This document shows, piece after piece, positions 48,091 to 56,685 of a stretch of 64,000 nucleotides of DNA. Source of the DNA: Actinoalloteichus fjordicus (GTDB taxonomy: Bacteria; Actinomycetota; Actinomycetes; Mycobacteriales; Pseudonocardiaceae); assembly GCF_001941625.1 (NCBI RefSeq), contig NZ_CP016076.1:1-64000 (forward strand), read 5' to 3'. Numbering within the stretch: position 1 is the first letter of the stretch; the number at the start of each line of letters is the position of its first letter. The notes under the pieces are model-generated. The model saw only the letters and a list, made by a program, of their open reading frames with translations. It was not told the origin of the DNA and did not search any database. The position numbers were made by a program, and so were the translations under genes.

Positions 48091-48531
48091 TCACCTTTCC
48101 GCCAGCTCGGCGGCCTCTTGCAGCACCGTCCGAAGTCGACTGACCTCGGACGCAGTCAGCACGGCCGTCTCACCGGGCGGTCCGAGCAGGACCACCCTGC
48201 CGTGATCGACGAGCACGGTGATGACGCAGGCGCGGTTCGCCACGTCTCGACAGTCCACCAACCAGTGGGGCCTGCCGCCGTGCGGTTCGACGGACCCGCT
48301 GTCGCCGAGGTCCCGCCCGCCGTCGTGGTGCCTTGACGGCCCGCCGCTGTTGTGGATTGACGGCCCGCCACTGCTGTGGATTGACGGCCCGCCACTGCTG
48401 TGGATTGACGGCCCGCCGTCGTGCAGTCCCTCGGCCCTGCTCGAAGCCGAGTCCGCACGGAGGCTCTGGCGACGGTCCGCCTGCTCCGTGTCACCCCCCG
48501 CAAGGGGGCCGATCTGACTCGTCAAGCTCAC
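48091..48531 (-). CDS. Conserved hypothetical protein with GGPSIHSS repeats
   Basis: 146 residues from GTG 48531. The first 75 are low-complexity, with three copies of an 8-residue unit GGPSIHSS. Residues about 85-146 form a compact conserved domain: PHWLVDCRDVANRACVITVLVDHGRVVLLGPPGETAVLTASEVSRLRTVLQ, split here only by commas of sense, with two Cys. The domain looks like a small beta-rich fold plus a helix. Function unknown. It is transcribed with the zinc-ribbon-like gene and is divergent from the HTH-TPR regulator. Confidence 0.7.
   Translation of the reverse strand: MSLTSQIGPLAGGDTEQADRRQSLRADSASSRAEGLHDGGPSIHSSGGPSIHSSGGPSIHNSGGPSRHHDGGRDLGDSGSVEPHGGRPHWLVDCRDVANRACVITVLVDHGRVVLLGPPGETAVLTASEVSRLRTVLQEAAELAER
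48333..48404 (-). repeat. Three tandem copies of a 24-bp repeat
   Basis: Units TTGACGGCCCGCCACTGCTG plus TGGA at 48333-48356 (two mismatches), 48357-48380 and 48381-48404, then a partial unit. Each encodes GGPSIHSS in reverse. In-frame, so length can vary without loss of the gene. Confidence 0.85.
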
Positions 48532-48759
48532 GACTCTCGGTTCCTCACTGTCGATCGCACCGTGTTCCGCCGTTCCGGGTACAACCTTGATTCACAGGCG
48601 TTGTCATGGGGAGACCGATTGCGTTGATCGGCTGCACTTCGACGACAAGCGGTCAGCGATGTTCGGCGGGGCCGATCAGCTCCACCGATCGGGACTTCAC
48701 CGCGGCACAACGTGGCCTTACTCTGCGGGAGACGCCCGTTGGAGCGGGAGGGGGTTCAA

Positions 48760-50133
48760 ATGAACACCATCGGTTCGCGTAGCTCTCTTGTTACATCGGA
48801 GTTCTGGGAGAGCCAGGAGATGCGCGAGGCGCTGCTGAAGCGCGAGATCAGCTCCGTCTACAAGCTGCTTCGCAAGCATGGGATCTCTCAGCGTCAGATC
48901 GCCGCCGCGACGGGCCAGTCGCAGTCCGAGGTCTCGGAGATCCTCAAGGGCAGGCAGGTCATGGCTTATGACGTGCTCGTCAGGATCGCGGACGGACTGG
49001 GGGTGCCTCGGGGGTTCATGGGCCTGGCCTATGACGAGGGCACTGCGATCAAGGTCGTCGGCACGTCCGGTGACCCACAGTCGGAGGAGGACGAATCGGT
49101 GAAGCGCCGCAAATTCCTGGCGCACGCTGCCGCCGTGACCGTCGGCGCGGCCGTCTTCGGTGAAGACGAGGGCTGGGCACCTGCCTCTGATCAGACCCCG
49201 ATTCCGGGGCGGATCGGAGTGACCGACGTACGTCAGATCGAGGCGGCGACCAGTGCGCTGCGCTCCTTGGACTCTCGACACGGCGGGGGATTCTGCCGAG
49301 ACGCGGTGATCGCCCAGCTTCGGTGGGCACAGCAGCTGCTCAGCGCGCAGCGCCGGGACGGGATCGAGAATCGACTGTTCGTCGCCATCGGCGACCTGCA
49401 CAACCTGGCGGGCTGGACCTCCTTCGACACCGGGCTGATCGACTCCGCGCGCGGTCACTTCTCGCGTGCGCTGGAGTTCGCTCGCCGGGGCGGGGACGAC
49501 TCGCTGGTCGCGAACGTGCTCTATCGCACGGGACGGCTGTACCTGCACCACGACGAGCCCAACGAGGCGCTGAAGCTGTTCCAGCTCGGGCAGATGGCGG
49601 CGCAGAACACCGGCTCGCAGCTCACCACCGCGGTCCTCTGCGCCAACGAGGCCTGGGCTTACGCGAAGCTGGGCATGGAGCGACCCGCCAAGAACCTGGT
49701 GAACATGGCCAAGGACATGTTCGAGCGCAGCGAGCGCACCGACCCGCCGGGCTGGGTGCGGTTCTTCGACGAGACCGACCTGTTCGCGATGATCGGCGCG
49801 ATCCACACCGAGCTGGCGACCAAGGACGACGCCGACCCGAAGCACAGCAGGATCGCCATCAACTCGCTGACCAGGGCGATCAACGACTACGGCGGTGTGC
49901 CGACCAGGAACGTCGCGTTCCAGTGCACGATGCTGGCGCTCAACCACCTCATCGAAGGCGACACCGACCAGGGGGCTTCGATGGGCGCCCTCGCGCTCGA
50001 CGCCAGTGAGCACGTGCGCTCGAAGCGGGTGTTCGACCGGATGCGACCGCTCGAAGACCTCGCGCAGAAGCGATCCGCCAACCCGATGAGCAGGGAGCTC
50101 GCGGAGCGGATCAGGAGTCACCGAGTGGCATGA
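48760..50133 (+). CDS. HTH (XRE-type) regulator with TPR-like C-terminus
   Basis: ATG 48760 (GGGAGGGGG upstream) gives 457 residues. An XRE-type helix-turn-helix lies at about 30-90 (LLRKHGISQRQIAAATGQSQSEVSEILKGR). A linker containing KRRKFLAHAAAVTVGAAVFG, a twin-Arg-like phrase inside the protein and probably not a signal, follows. Residues 160-440 are helical repeats of TPR type (YRTGRLYLHHDEPNEALKLFQLGQMAA). Such proteins control development or secondary metabolism in actinomycetes. The stop overlaps the kinase-like gene by 4 bases, so both are co-translated. Confidence 0.88.
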   Translation: MNTIGSRSSLVTSEFWESQEMREALLKREISSVYKLLRKHGISQRQIAAATGQSQSEVSEILKGRQVMAYDVLVRIADGLGVPRGFMGLAYDEGTAIKVVGTSGDPQSEEDESVKRRKFLAHAAAVTVGAAVFGEDEGWAPASDQTPIPGRIGVTDVRQIEAATSALRSLDSRHGGGFCRDAVIAQLRWAQQLLSAQRRDGIENRLFVAIGDLHNLAGWTSFDTGLIDSARGHFSRALEFARRGGDDSLVANVLYRTGRLYLHHDEPNEALKLFQLGQMAAQNTGSQLTTAVLCANEAWAYAKLGMERPAKNLVNMAKDMFERSERTDPPGWVRFFDETDLFAMIGAIHTELATKDDADPKHSRIAINSLTRAINDYGGVPTRNVAFQCTMLALNHLIEGDTDQGASMGALALDASEHVRSKRVFDRMRPLEDLAQKRSANPMSRELAERIRSHRVA

Positions 50134-51044
50134 CGGTGATCGCGGAGAACCGACTCGACGGTCGTTTCACGATCGCCAAGCTGACCGTCGCCCTGGGCGA
50201 GGTGTGCGCCCGAGTCGGGCTGGACCCTGCCGGAGCGACCCTGCTCCGCTTCACGAACAACGCGGTGTTCGAACTGGCCGATCGGCGACACGTCGTGCGC
50301 ATCGTCGCCTCGGCCCGCCTGCGGCATCGCGCGGAGAAGGTCGTGCGGATGGCCCGGTGGCTCGCCGAGAACGGCGTCGCCGCAGTCCGGCTGCCTGCGG
50401 GTCTCGACCAGCCGATCTACGCGGGCGGACAGGTGGCGACGGTCTGGGAGGCGATTCCCCATGTGGGGTCGCCTCCCGGTGCCGAGGAGCTCGCTCGGCT
50501 GCTGCGCGACATCCACCGGCTGCCCGCCCCGGACTTCCCCCTGCCGACCTGGCGACCCCTGGATGACGTGCGTCGCAGGCTCGCCGACGCCGAGGAACTG
50601 TCCGACCGCGACCGCGGCTTTCTGGAGCGCCGTTGCGCCGACGTGGCGGAGCGGCTGCTGGATCTGCGATTTCCGCTGCCGCAGGGAGTCCTGCACGGTG
50701 ACGCCCACCTCGGCAACCTCATCCCCGGCCCGGACGGCACGGTGATCTGCGACTTCGACTCGGCGTGCGTGGGTCCGAGGGAATGGGATCTGACCCCGCT
50801 CGCGGTCGGGGCGCAGCGCTTTCTGCATCCGGAGGAGCAGCAACGGCTGCTGGCTCACGAGTACGGCTTCGACATCACCCGATGGTCGGGGTTCTCCGTA
50901 CTGCGTGACGTGCGGGAACTCAAACTGACCACCAGCGTGCTGCCGATTCTGCGCAGCAACCCCGGCGTCCGAGCCCAATTGCAGCTCCGCCTCGACTCGC
51001 TGCGTTCTGGTGACGACAGCGTGCCCTGGACGCCTTATCGTTGA
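50130..51044 (+). CDS. Aminoglycoside phosphotransferase (APH)-family kinase-like protein
   Basis: 304 residues. The APH/choline-kinase fold motifs are Brenner-type HGDAHLGNL (His189, Asp191, Asn196) and the DFD motif CDFDSA (208-210). The N-lobe has RFTNNAVFELADRRHVVRIVAS. Members phosphorylate antibiotics, sugars or nucleosides; the target is not visible. ATGA overlap with the HTH-TPR regulator shows coupled translation. The fixed pair suggests a signalling or sensing module rather than antibiotic resistance, but this is inference. A 6-bp TCACCC/GGGTGA hairpin follows the stop. Confidence 0.88.
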   Translation: MTVIAENRLDGRFTIAKLTVALGEVCARVGLDPAGATLLRFTNNAVFELADRRHVVRIVASARLRHRAEKVVRMARWLAENGVAAVRLPAGLDQPIYAGGQVATVWEAIPHVGSPPGAEELARLLRDIHRLPAPDFPLPTWRPLDDVRRRLADAEELSDRDRGFLERRCADVAERLLDLRFPLPQGVLHGDAHLGNLIPGPDGTVICDFDSACVGPREWDLTPLAVGAQRFLHPEEQQRLLAHEYGFDITRWSGFSVLRDVRELKLTTSVLPILRSNPGVRAQLQLRLDSLRSGDDSVPWTPYR

Positions 51045-51239
51045 TCACCCGATGTGGGTGAGCCGTCCGGGTGAGTAACAACGGGGCGTCCTTCGGCGAT
51101 GGCCAGGCTGTCCGACCGAAAGAGCGTCCCTGCCGTGTCACGGCGACCGTTCATCGACTCCACCGCACCGTCTGCGGTCGTCGTCGCTGGTCGGACCGTG
51201 GACGGGCAGGGCGGTCGCATGTAGGCGAGGTGGCTGTCG

Positions 51240-51554
51240 GTGGCGTGGCCCAGGGAACGTCGGGTTCGACAGGGTTCGGCGCAACGGCGCGCGCTGCGCA
51301 CCGCCGCGATGCTGGATGAACTGGTCGATGCGCAGCTTCCCCTGGTCGTCGGGCTCGCCGAACCCTCGGCACGACGTGCGGCGGAGTACCTCGCGGCACT
51401 GGTCATGCTCGGGCAGGCGTACCGCTGGTTCGCAGCGGGCTGGATCGGCAGGCGAGAACTGCACCGGCGCGGGCGGGAATGTGTGGCGACCCTGGAACGG
51501 ATGACGCGCCGCCCCGACGCCGCCCGCGCACTGCGGCATATCGGCAGGTTCTAG
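51240..51554 (+). CDS. Small hypothetical protein
   Basis: Up to 104 residues from GTG 51240; ATG 51309 is an alternative giving 81. GC3 is typical of coding. It is helical: MLDELVDAQLPLVVGLAE, AAEYLAALVMLGQAYRWFAAGWIGRREL, ECVATLERM. No Cys and no signal peptide. No family is recognised. Confidence 0.5.
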   Translation: MAWPRERRVRQGSAQRRALRTAAMLDELVDAQLPLVVGLAEPSARRAAEYLAALVMLGQAYRWFAAGWIGRRELHRRGRECVATLERMTRRPDAARALRHIGRF

Positions 51555-51701
51555 AAGCGGGGCCCTCGCCTGCCGGGACCCGGCGGCTCGCCGCCGTCAG
51601 CGGCGCCGGGCGGCTGGGGCGCTGCCACTCGCAGCAGGCCGGAATCACTCGGCCGTGATCACCAGCCCGTCGGTATCAGACGAGACGGGTCGGCTCGGCG
51701 G

Positions 51702-52718
51702 CTACGCGATCGCGAGCACGGCAGCAAGTCCGAAGGCGAGCAGCATGACGCCGAGTTCGACGGACGCCCAACCGATCAGGCCTCGGCCGTGGTGCCGGAC
51801 GACTCCGGGGACGACCCGGAATCTCAGCCGCGCCCCGAACACGGCGAGCAGGACGAGCGCGCCGGTCTTCGCCAGGATGAGGGCGCCGTATCCCGTGGTG
51901 AACAGCGCGGAGATCGTCAGATCGATGCGGATCAGCGCACTGAGCAGACCGCTCAGCGCAACGATCCCCAGGCACCAGCCCGCCACCGTGGAATAGCGGG
52001 GCAGCACCCTGGCGGCCAGGCCCCGTCGCGGCGCCACGAACAGGATGACCGCGGCCAGGCCGCCGACCCAGATCGAGGCCGCTCCGGCGTGCACCGCCGC
52101 CGAGGCCACCGCCACGGCGTCGAGGCTGGTCACCGCCGCGTGCCCGGTGAGCGGCAGTGCCGTCATGCCGAGCAGTGCGATGAGCAGCGGCGCCCACCTC
52201 GGAATCGCGCGATGCCGTCCGAGCACGGCCAGCACGCCGCAGGCCACCGAGGCGCCGACCACGACGAGCAGAGCCCGCCCCGCTGCGACGGCGTCCAGGT
52301 AGTCGATCAGGCGGGGCAGGGCGATCGTCAACCCGTCGCCGGAGGCGGCGCCCGCCTGGGCCCACAGCAGAATCAACGCGAGCAGCGCCCACGCCGCGGC
52401 CACGGCGACAACGAAGCCGCCCGCGGTGCGAGCCGCGGTGGAGGCCGCCTTGGCGGCGGTCGCCGTCGTGCCGTGTCTGGTCGACGGGCGCAGCAGCAGA
52501 CCGAGGACGGACAGGCCGACCACTGCGGTGCCCGCGATGTCGACGGCCAGGCGGAGGGCGGGCAGCCCGAGCCCGTCCGCCGCCAGCCCGTCGGACCGGT
52601 CGAACGCGGTGGCGAGGGCGAGGCCGAGCGCCAGCCCGACCAGTGCCCCCGCCCCGGCGGTGAGCAGCGGAGACCGGAGCGAGCCCCGATGTTCCGTTGA
52701 CCCAGTAGTACTACTCAC
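51702..52718 (-). CDS. copD: Copper resistance/uptake membrane protein CopD family
   Basis: 338 residues with about eight membrane spans. The C-terminal CopD domain contains VHAGAASIWVGGLAAVILF and YSTVAGWCLGIVALSGLLSALIRI, ending in KTGALVLLAVFGARLRFR. His and Cys near the membrane face are candidate copper ligands. It is the last gene of the operon, 42 bases after copC. CopC and CopD together import copper across the membrane in characterised systems. Confidence 0.92.
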   Translation of the reverse strand: MSSTTGSTEHRGSLRSPLLTAGAGALVGLALGLALATAFDRSDGLAADGLGLPALRLAVDIAGTAVVGLSVLGLLLRPSTRHGTTATAAKAASTAARTAGGFVVAVAAAWALLALILLWAQAGAASGDGLTIALPRLIDYLDAVAAGRALLVVVGASVACGVLAVLGRHRAIPRWAPLLIALLGMTALPLTGHAAVTSLDAVAVASAAVHAGAASIWVGGLAAVILFVAPRRGLAARVLPRYSTVAGWCLGIVALSGLLSALIRIDLTISALFTTGYGALILAKTGALVLLAVFGARLRFRVVPGVVRHHGRGLIGWASVELGVMLLAFGLAAVLAIA

Positions 52719-52760
52719 CAGTGTTGCTCACTACTTCTATGGGATCGATCCGGCCGCCTG

Positions 52761-53330
52761 CTATTTCTCGGCAGGGCCGCCGCCGCTGAAGCGGATACCC
52801 GCAGCGACTCCGACGGCGAGGAGTACGGCCGCACCCACGATCCACGGCCAGACCGGCATCTCGCCCGCATCGGCCGACCCGTCGTCGGCCGGGTCCGTCA
52901 CTGCGTCCTCGGCATCGCCTGCAGGCTGCGGGGGAACCTCGCCGCCACCGGCTTCGGTCAAGGTGAAGGTCGTGCTGCCCCGAACCGTATGACCGTCCGC
53001 CGAGAGGACCCGGAAGCCGATCGTGTACTCGCCTGCGGGCCCGAGCGGATGCAGCGTCGTGCTGACGGTCTCGCCGTCGACGGTCGCCTCGCTGGTCTCC
53101 TCCCAGCGATTGTCGTCCGGACCGGTGACGGTCACCGTGTTGAAGCCCGGCTGGACGTACTGATCGAAGACCAGCTCCACCGTCTCCGGTGCGGTGTCGA
53201 TCTCGGCGGCGTTCGCCGGACTGCTGTCGACCAGGACGTTGTGTGCCGAGGCGGGAGCGGCCGTGCCGACCATGCTCAGGCCGATCACCGCCGCCGCCAG
53301 CGCCCAGGCCGGTCCGCGCCGCACGATCAT
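52761..53330 (-). CDS. copC: Periplasmic-type copper-binding protein CopC
   Basis: 189 residues. A signal peptide ends ASA before His30, which becomes the N-terminal copper ligand (HNVLVDSSPANAAE). The Ig-like CopC domain includes Asp112 and His114 in SADGHTVRG, the other Cu(II) ligands. A Pro/Asp-rich linker and a C-terminal membrane span (about 160-180, WPWIVGAAVLLAVGVAAG) tether it outside the cell, as usual in Gram-positives. Its ATG overlaps the ycnI stop by 4 bases. Confidence 0.95.
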   Translation of the reverse strand: MIVRRGPAWALAAAVIGLSMVGTAAPASAHNVLVDSSPANAAEIDTAPETVELVFDQYVQPGFNTVTVTGPDDNRWEETSEATVDGETVSTTLHPLGPAGEYTIGFRVLSADGHTVRGSTTFTLTEAGGGEVPPQPAGDAEDAVTDPADDGSADAGEMPVWPWIVGAAVLLAVGVAAGIRFSGGGPAEK

Positions 53331-54073
53331 CGCCTCTTCGAGCGGAGCATCGCCCCGATGCCGAAGCCGACGCCCAGCGCGCCGACTGCGAGGCCGCCCC
53401 CGCCGAGCAGCCGTGCGGTGTCGTCCTGCGCGCCGCTCGCGGACCCGTTCTCGGTGTCCTCGGCGTGGTCGTCCGACTCCTCGCCGCCGGACACGGCGGA
53501 GTCGACGCCGTGACCGTCGCCCCCGTGACCATGCCCCCCGTCACCCTCGACGAGGGTGACCACCGGCGCCGGGCGGGCGGGTTCCTCGCCGTCCTCGGCC
53601 GGGGGCTCGTCCCAGGACACGACCTCGCCGCTGTCGTAAGTCTGCACGGCGGGCAGGACGAGCTGATCGGCGTCCGTCGGCAGCCCGCCGAGACTCAGCC
53701 AGAACTCCTGGAACTGGTCGGGACCGATCTCCGCGCCGTCCTCGGCGGTCCAGGTGATGGTGCTGACCGCGGGTTCCTGTTCCGCCTCGGCGGACTCCTC
53801 GAACCGCTCGACCTCCACCGTCCAACCCGGCTGCGGGCGGGTGCGGACCGAGCTGAGCGGGTGCTCGGCGGGGAAGGTGACCGAGACGCTCACCGTGCTT
53901 GCGTCGGGCCGCTCGTTGGGCACCCGCAGCGCGAGGGTGGCGTGCCCGCCCTGCGCCGCCTCGTCGGGGACGGCGGTGACGTGGGCGAAGGCCGTGCCCG
54001 CGCCCGCGAGGCCGAAGGCCCCGGCCAGCGCGAGTGCTCCGCCGAGCCGGCGGGCAGTGCAAAATGTCGACAT
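53327..54073 (-). CDS. ycnI: YcnI-family (DUF1775) copper-associated protein
   Basis: 248 residues. A signal peptide ends AFA before His31 (HVTAVPDEAAQGGHATLALRVPNE), the mono-histidine copper site of YcnI. The DUF1775 domain includes WTVEVERF and FQEFWLSLGGLP. Then a His/Gly-rich stretch DGGHGHGGDGHG near 185 could bind extra metal. A C-terminal membrane span (about 222-240) and basic end anchor it. It forms an operon with copC and copD. Confidence 0.93.
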   Translation of the reverse strand: MSTFCTARRLGGALALAGAFGLAGAGTAFAHVTAVPDEAAQGGHATLALRVPNERPDASTVSVSVTFPAEHPLSSVRTRPQPGWTVEVERFEESAEAEQEPAVSTITWTAEDGAEIGPDQFQEFWLSLGGLPTDADQLVLPAVQTYDSGEVVSWDEPPAEDGEEPARPAPVVTLVEGDGGHGHGGDGHGVDSAVSGGEESDDHAEDTENGSASGAQDDTARLLGGGGLAVGALGVGFGIGAMLRSKRR

Positions 54074-54702
54074 GTCGCTTTCTCTCCTGGCGGCAGTGGT
54101 CCCGTGCCGTGTCGACGGGACCGCGGTGATGTCCGTGCGGAGAGCGCAGGCGGGCCGCGTCGGGTGTTGGCCCGACGGGCGAGTACTCGGGCATGTCGAG
54201 ACTGACCGATGGTCAGCGGTGCGATGTCCGACGACCGGGGTGTGTCGACGACCGGTCCGTCGATCAACAGCAGCCGGAGCCTGGCCACGCTGCGGGCGAA
54301 GGCCCCGAGACCCCGGCGCAGCACCTGCTCGGCGTGAGTCAGCAGCAGCGCGCCGATGATCGTCGCCGCCGCATGCGCGCCGATCATGAGCAGTGGATCG
54401 AAGCCCGTCGTCTCCGCCGCCGCAGGATGGCCGTGATTGCTCAGCGCCTCCAGCAGCAGGTGCATCCCGAGCTGTGCGAATGTCAACGTGAGCAGGGTGG
54501 CGGGCAGACTCCGGCGGCGGCCCGGCGTGGCGATCAGCCCGGCCGCGAGCAGCGCGGTGAGGATCAGCGTGAGGCCGAGGTTGGGCGCCGTCCCGCCTGC
54601 CAGGGCATGTGCGGACACGGAGAGTGAGGATGCGATGCCTGCCGTCAGCGTGCCGCTGAGCGTGCTCAACGCGCCGCGACCACCGCCAGACACCCCTCTC
54701 AC
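53890..54702 (-). CDS. Multi-pass membrane protein heading the copper operon; over-extended C-terminus
   Basis: GTG 54702 (or ATG 54804) begins a protein whose first 190 residues have five membrane spans (LTAGIASSLSVSAHALAGG, LGLTLILTALLAAGLIAT, LLTLTFAQLGMHLLLEALS, LLMIGAHAAATIIGALLLT), with His residues between them. Related proteins I recall end near RRGPPALSA. Here the frame runs about 70 codons farther with Arg/Ser/Pro-rich sequence and overlaps ycnI by 184 bases. A lost stop codon or a frameshift is likely. Function unknown, probably in copper handling by position. Confidence 0.65.
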   Translation of the reverse strand: MRGVSGGGRGALSTLSGTLTAGIASSLSVSAHALAGGTAPNLGLTLILTALLAAGLIATPGRRRSLPATLLTLTFAQLGMHLLLEALSNHGHPAAAETTGFDPLLMIGAHAAATIIGALLLTHAEQVLRRGLGAFARSVARLRLLLIDGPVVDTPRSSDIAPLTIGQSRHARVLARRANTRRGPPALSARTSPRSRRHGTGPLPPGEKATCRHFALPAGSAEHSRWPGPSASRARARPSPTSPPSPTRRRRAGTPPSRCGCPTSGPTQAR

Positions 54703-54802
54703 GCTGGCAAGCCTATGTGTCGTTTCGATGACACCCCGCGTGGGTCTGGTTGCTTCTGCGAGCGCGGTGAGCAACTGTTGAGCCCCTGACGGCATGCTTC
54801 TC

Positions 54803-54831
54803 ACTCAGAGCACGCGATGGGTGCTCTGAGT
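54803..54831. promoter_or_regulatory. Perfect 11-bp inverted repeat in divergent promoter region
   Basis: ACTCAGAGCAC (54803-54813) and GTGCTCTGAGT (54821-54831) are separated by 7 bases, between the copper operon and the BCCT operon. A dimeric repressor site is plausible by position; a hairpin in either leader is also possible. Confidence 0.5.
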
Positions 54832-54888
54832 AATGGGCGTGCCTCCCATGGAGAGGAGGGGCGCCCCTGACCGGGCGTCGCACATGAA

Positions 54889-56685
54889 GTGACGACAGAA
54901 GACCCTGATAGCGATCGATCAACCGACACCGCCGAAGCACCGGCCACGTCGCACACCGCGACGAGGGCCGCGCGTCCGAAGACCGACTGGGTGGTCTTCG
55001 GTGTCTCGGCGGTGCTCGCGGTGGCGTTCCTGGCCTGGGGAATGCTGGACACCAGCGGACTCGGCGACTTCTCGAGCTCCGCACTCGGCTGGCTGATGAC
55101 CAACACCGGCTGGGTGTTCGTGCTGGCGGCCTCCGGCTTCGTCGTGTTCATCCTGTGGTTGGCGGCAAGCAGATACGGCAACATCCCACTCGGCCGTGAC
55201 GACGAGAAGCCCGAGTTCCGGACCGTCTCGTGGATCGCGATGATGTTCAGTGCCGGTATGGGCATCGGTCTGATGTTCTTCGGTGTTACTGAACCGCTCT
55301 CGCATTACACGGCGCCCCCGCCCGGCACCGTCGCAGCCGAGACCAACGAGGCGGTCTCGACCGCGATGGCGACCTCGCTGTTCCACTGGACGCTGCATCC
55401 GTGGGCCATCTACGCGGTGCTCGGACTCGCGATCGCCTACGGCACCTTCCGTCGTGGCCGCAGGCAGTTGATCAGTGCCGCCTTCGCACCGTTGTTCGGC
55501 AAGCGGATGGCAGACGGTCCGATCGGCAGGCTCATCGACATCCTGGCGATCTTCGCCACCCTGTTCGGCTCGGCTACCTCGCTCGGCCTCGGTGCGCTCC
55601 AGATCGGCAGCGGGTTGCAGGAGGTCGGCTGGGCGAGCAACCTCGGCACCACCGTCCTCGTGTTGATCATCGCCGTGCTGACCGTCGCCTTCATCGCCTC
55701 GGCCGTCTCGGGCGTCGCGAAGGGCATCCAGTGGCTCTCGAACATCAACATGGTGCTCGCGGCCGTGCTCGCGTTGTTCCTGTTCGTCGTCGGCCCGACG
55801 GTCCTGATCCTGAACCTGGTGCCCACCTCGATCGGCGCCTACTTCAACGACCTGGCCACGATGGCCGCCCGTACCGACGCCACCGGCGGCGACGCCGTCA
55901 ACACCTGGCTCTCCGGGTGGACCGTCTTCTACTGGGCCTGGTGGATCTCCTGGGCGCCGTTCGTGGGGCTCTTCATCGCGCGAATCAGTCGGGGCCGCAC
56001 CATCCGCCAGTTCGTCAGCGGCGTGATCCTGGTGCCCAGCGCCGTCAGCCTGGTGTGGTTCGCCATCCTCGGCGGCAGCGCGATCTACGAACAGCAACAG
56101 GGGATAGACCTCGCCAATGCGGGCGGACAGGAGGCGCAGCTCTTCGGGCTGCTGGCCGCCTTCCCGCTCACCGAGGTGGTCAGCGTCCTGGTCATGGTGC
56201 TGGTCGCGATCTTCTTCGTCTCGGGTGCCGACGCGGCCTCGGTGGTCATGGGCACGATGTCCGAACGCGGGTCCATCTCGCCGAGTCGACCCATCGTCAT
56301 CTTCTGGGGCGTGGCGACCGGAGCCGTGGCGGCGATCATGCTGCTGGTCGGCGACGGCAGTGGTGATGCGCTGGCCGGACTGCAGAACCTGACGATCCTC
56401 GGCGCCGCACCCTTCGTGCTGGTGATGGTGCTGCTGTGCGTGTCGCTGGCCAAGGATCTGCGCAGCGACCCGATGGTCCGCCGCAGTGAGAAGGCCGAGG
56501 CCGTGATGGAGCAGGCCGTGATCCACGGCAACCAGCGCTTCGCGGGCGATTTCCAGCTTCAGGTCGGCGCCGCCAAGAAGGGCGACACCGGTCAGCCGGG
56601 CGTCCCGGGCGCCACGCTGCCCGGCTCCTCGGCGGACGAGCCGCCGAGGAGCGGAAGCGATGAGAACAGAGACGGTTCCACGTGA
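54889..56685 (+). CDS. BCCT-family betaine/choline/carnitine transporter
   Basis: Sodium- or proton-coupled uptake of quaternary ammonium osmolytes. 598 residues with twelve membrane spans and the BCCT signatures SAGMGIGLMFFGVTEPLSHY and VFYWAWWISWAPFVGLFIARISRGRT. The N-terminal 30 residues are acidic; the C-terminus (60 residues, GQPGVPGATLPGSS) is soluble and may sense osmolarity, as in BetP. GTG 54889 has a poor Shine-Dalgarno. Its stop overlaps the next gene by 4 bases, so it heads the osmoprotectant operon. Confidence 0.95.
   Translation: MTTEDPDSDRSTDTAEAPATSHTATRAARPKTDWVVFGVSAVLAVAFLAWGMLDTSGLGDFSSSALGWLMTNTGWVFVLAASGFVVFILWLAASRYGNIPLGRDDEKPEFRTVSWIAMMFSAGMGIGLMFFGVTEPLSHYTAPPPGTVAAETNEAVSTAMATSLFHWTLHPWAIYAVLGLAIAYGTFRRGRRQLISAAFAPLFGKRMADGPIGRLIDILAIFATLFGSATSLGLGALQIGSGLQEVGWASNLGTTVLVLIIAVLTVAFIASAVSGVAKGIQWLSNINMVLAAVLALFLFVVGPTVLILNLVPTSIGAYFNDLATMAARTDATGGDAVNTWLSGWTVFYWAWWISWAPFVGLFIARISRGRTIRQFVSGVILVPSAVSLVWFAILGGSAIYEQQQGIDLANAGGQEAQLFGLLAAFPLTEVVSVLVMVLVAIFFVSGADAASVVMGTMSERGSISPSRPIVIFWGVATGAVAAIMLLVGDGSGDALAGLQNLTILGAAPFVLVMVLLCVSLAKDLRSDPMVRRSEKAEAVMEQAVIHGNQRFAGDFQLQVGAAKKGDTGQPGVPGATLPGSSADEPPRSGSDENRDGST

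Noticed and set aside
50130-51044. Antibiotic-resistance aminoglycoside phosphotransferase
   Set aside because: Fold motifs fit, but translational coupling to a regulator and lack of mobile DNA do not support an acquired resistance gene; left as APH-family kinase-like.
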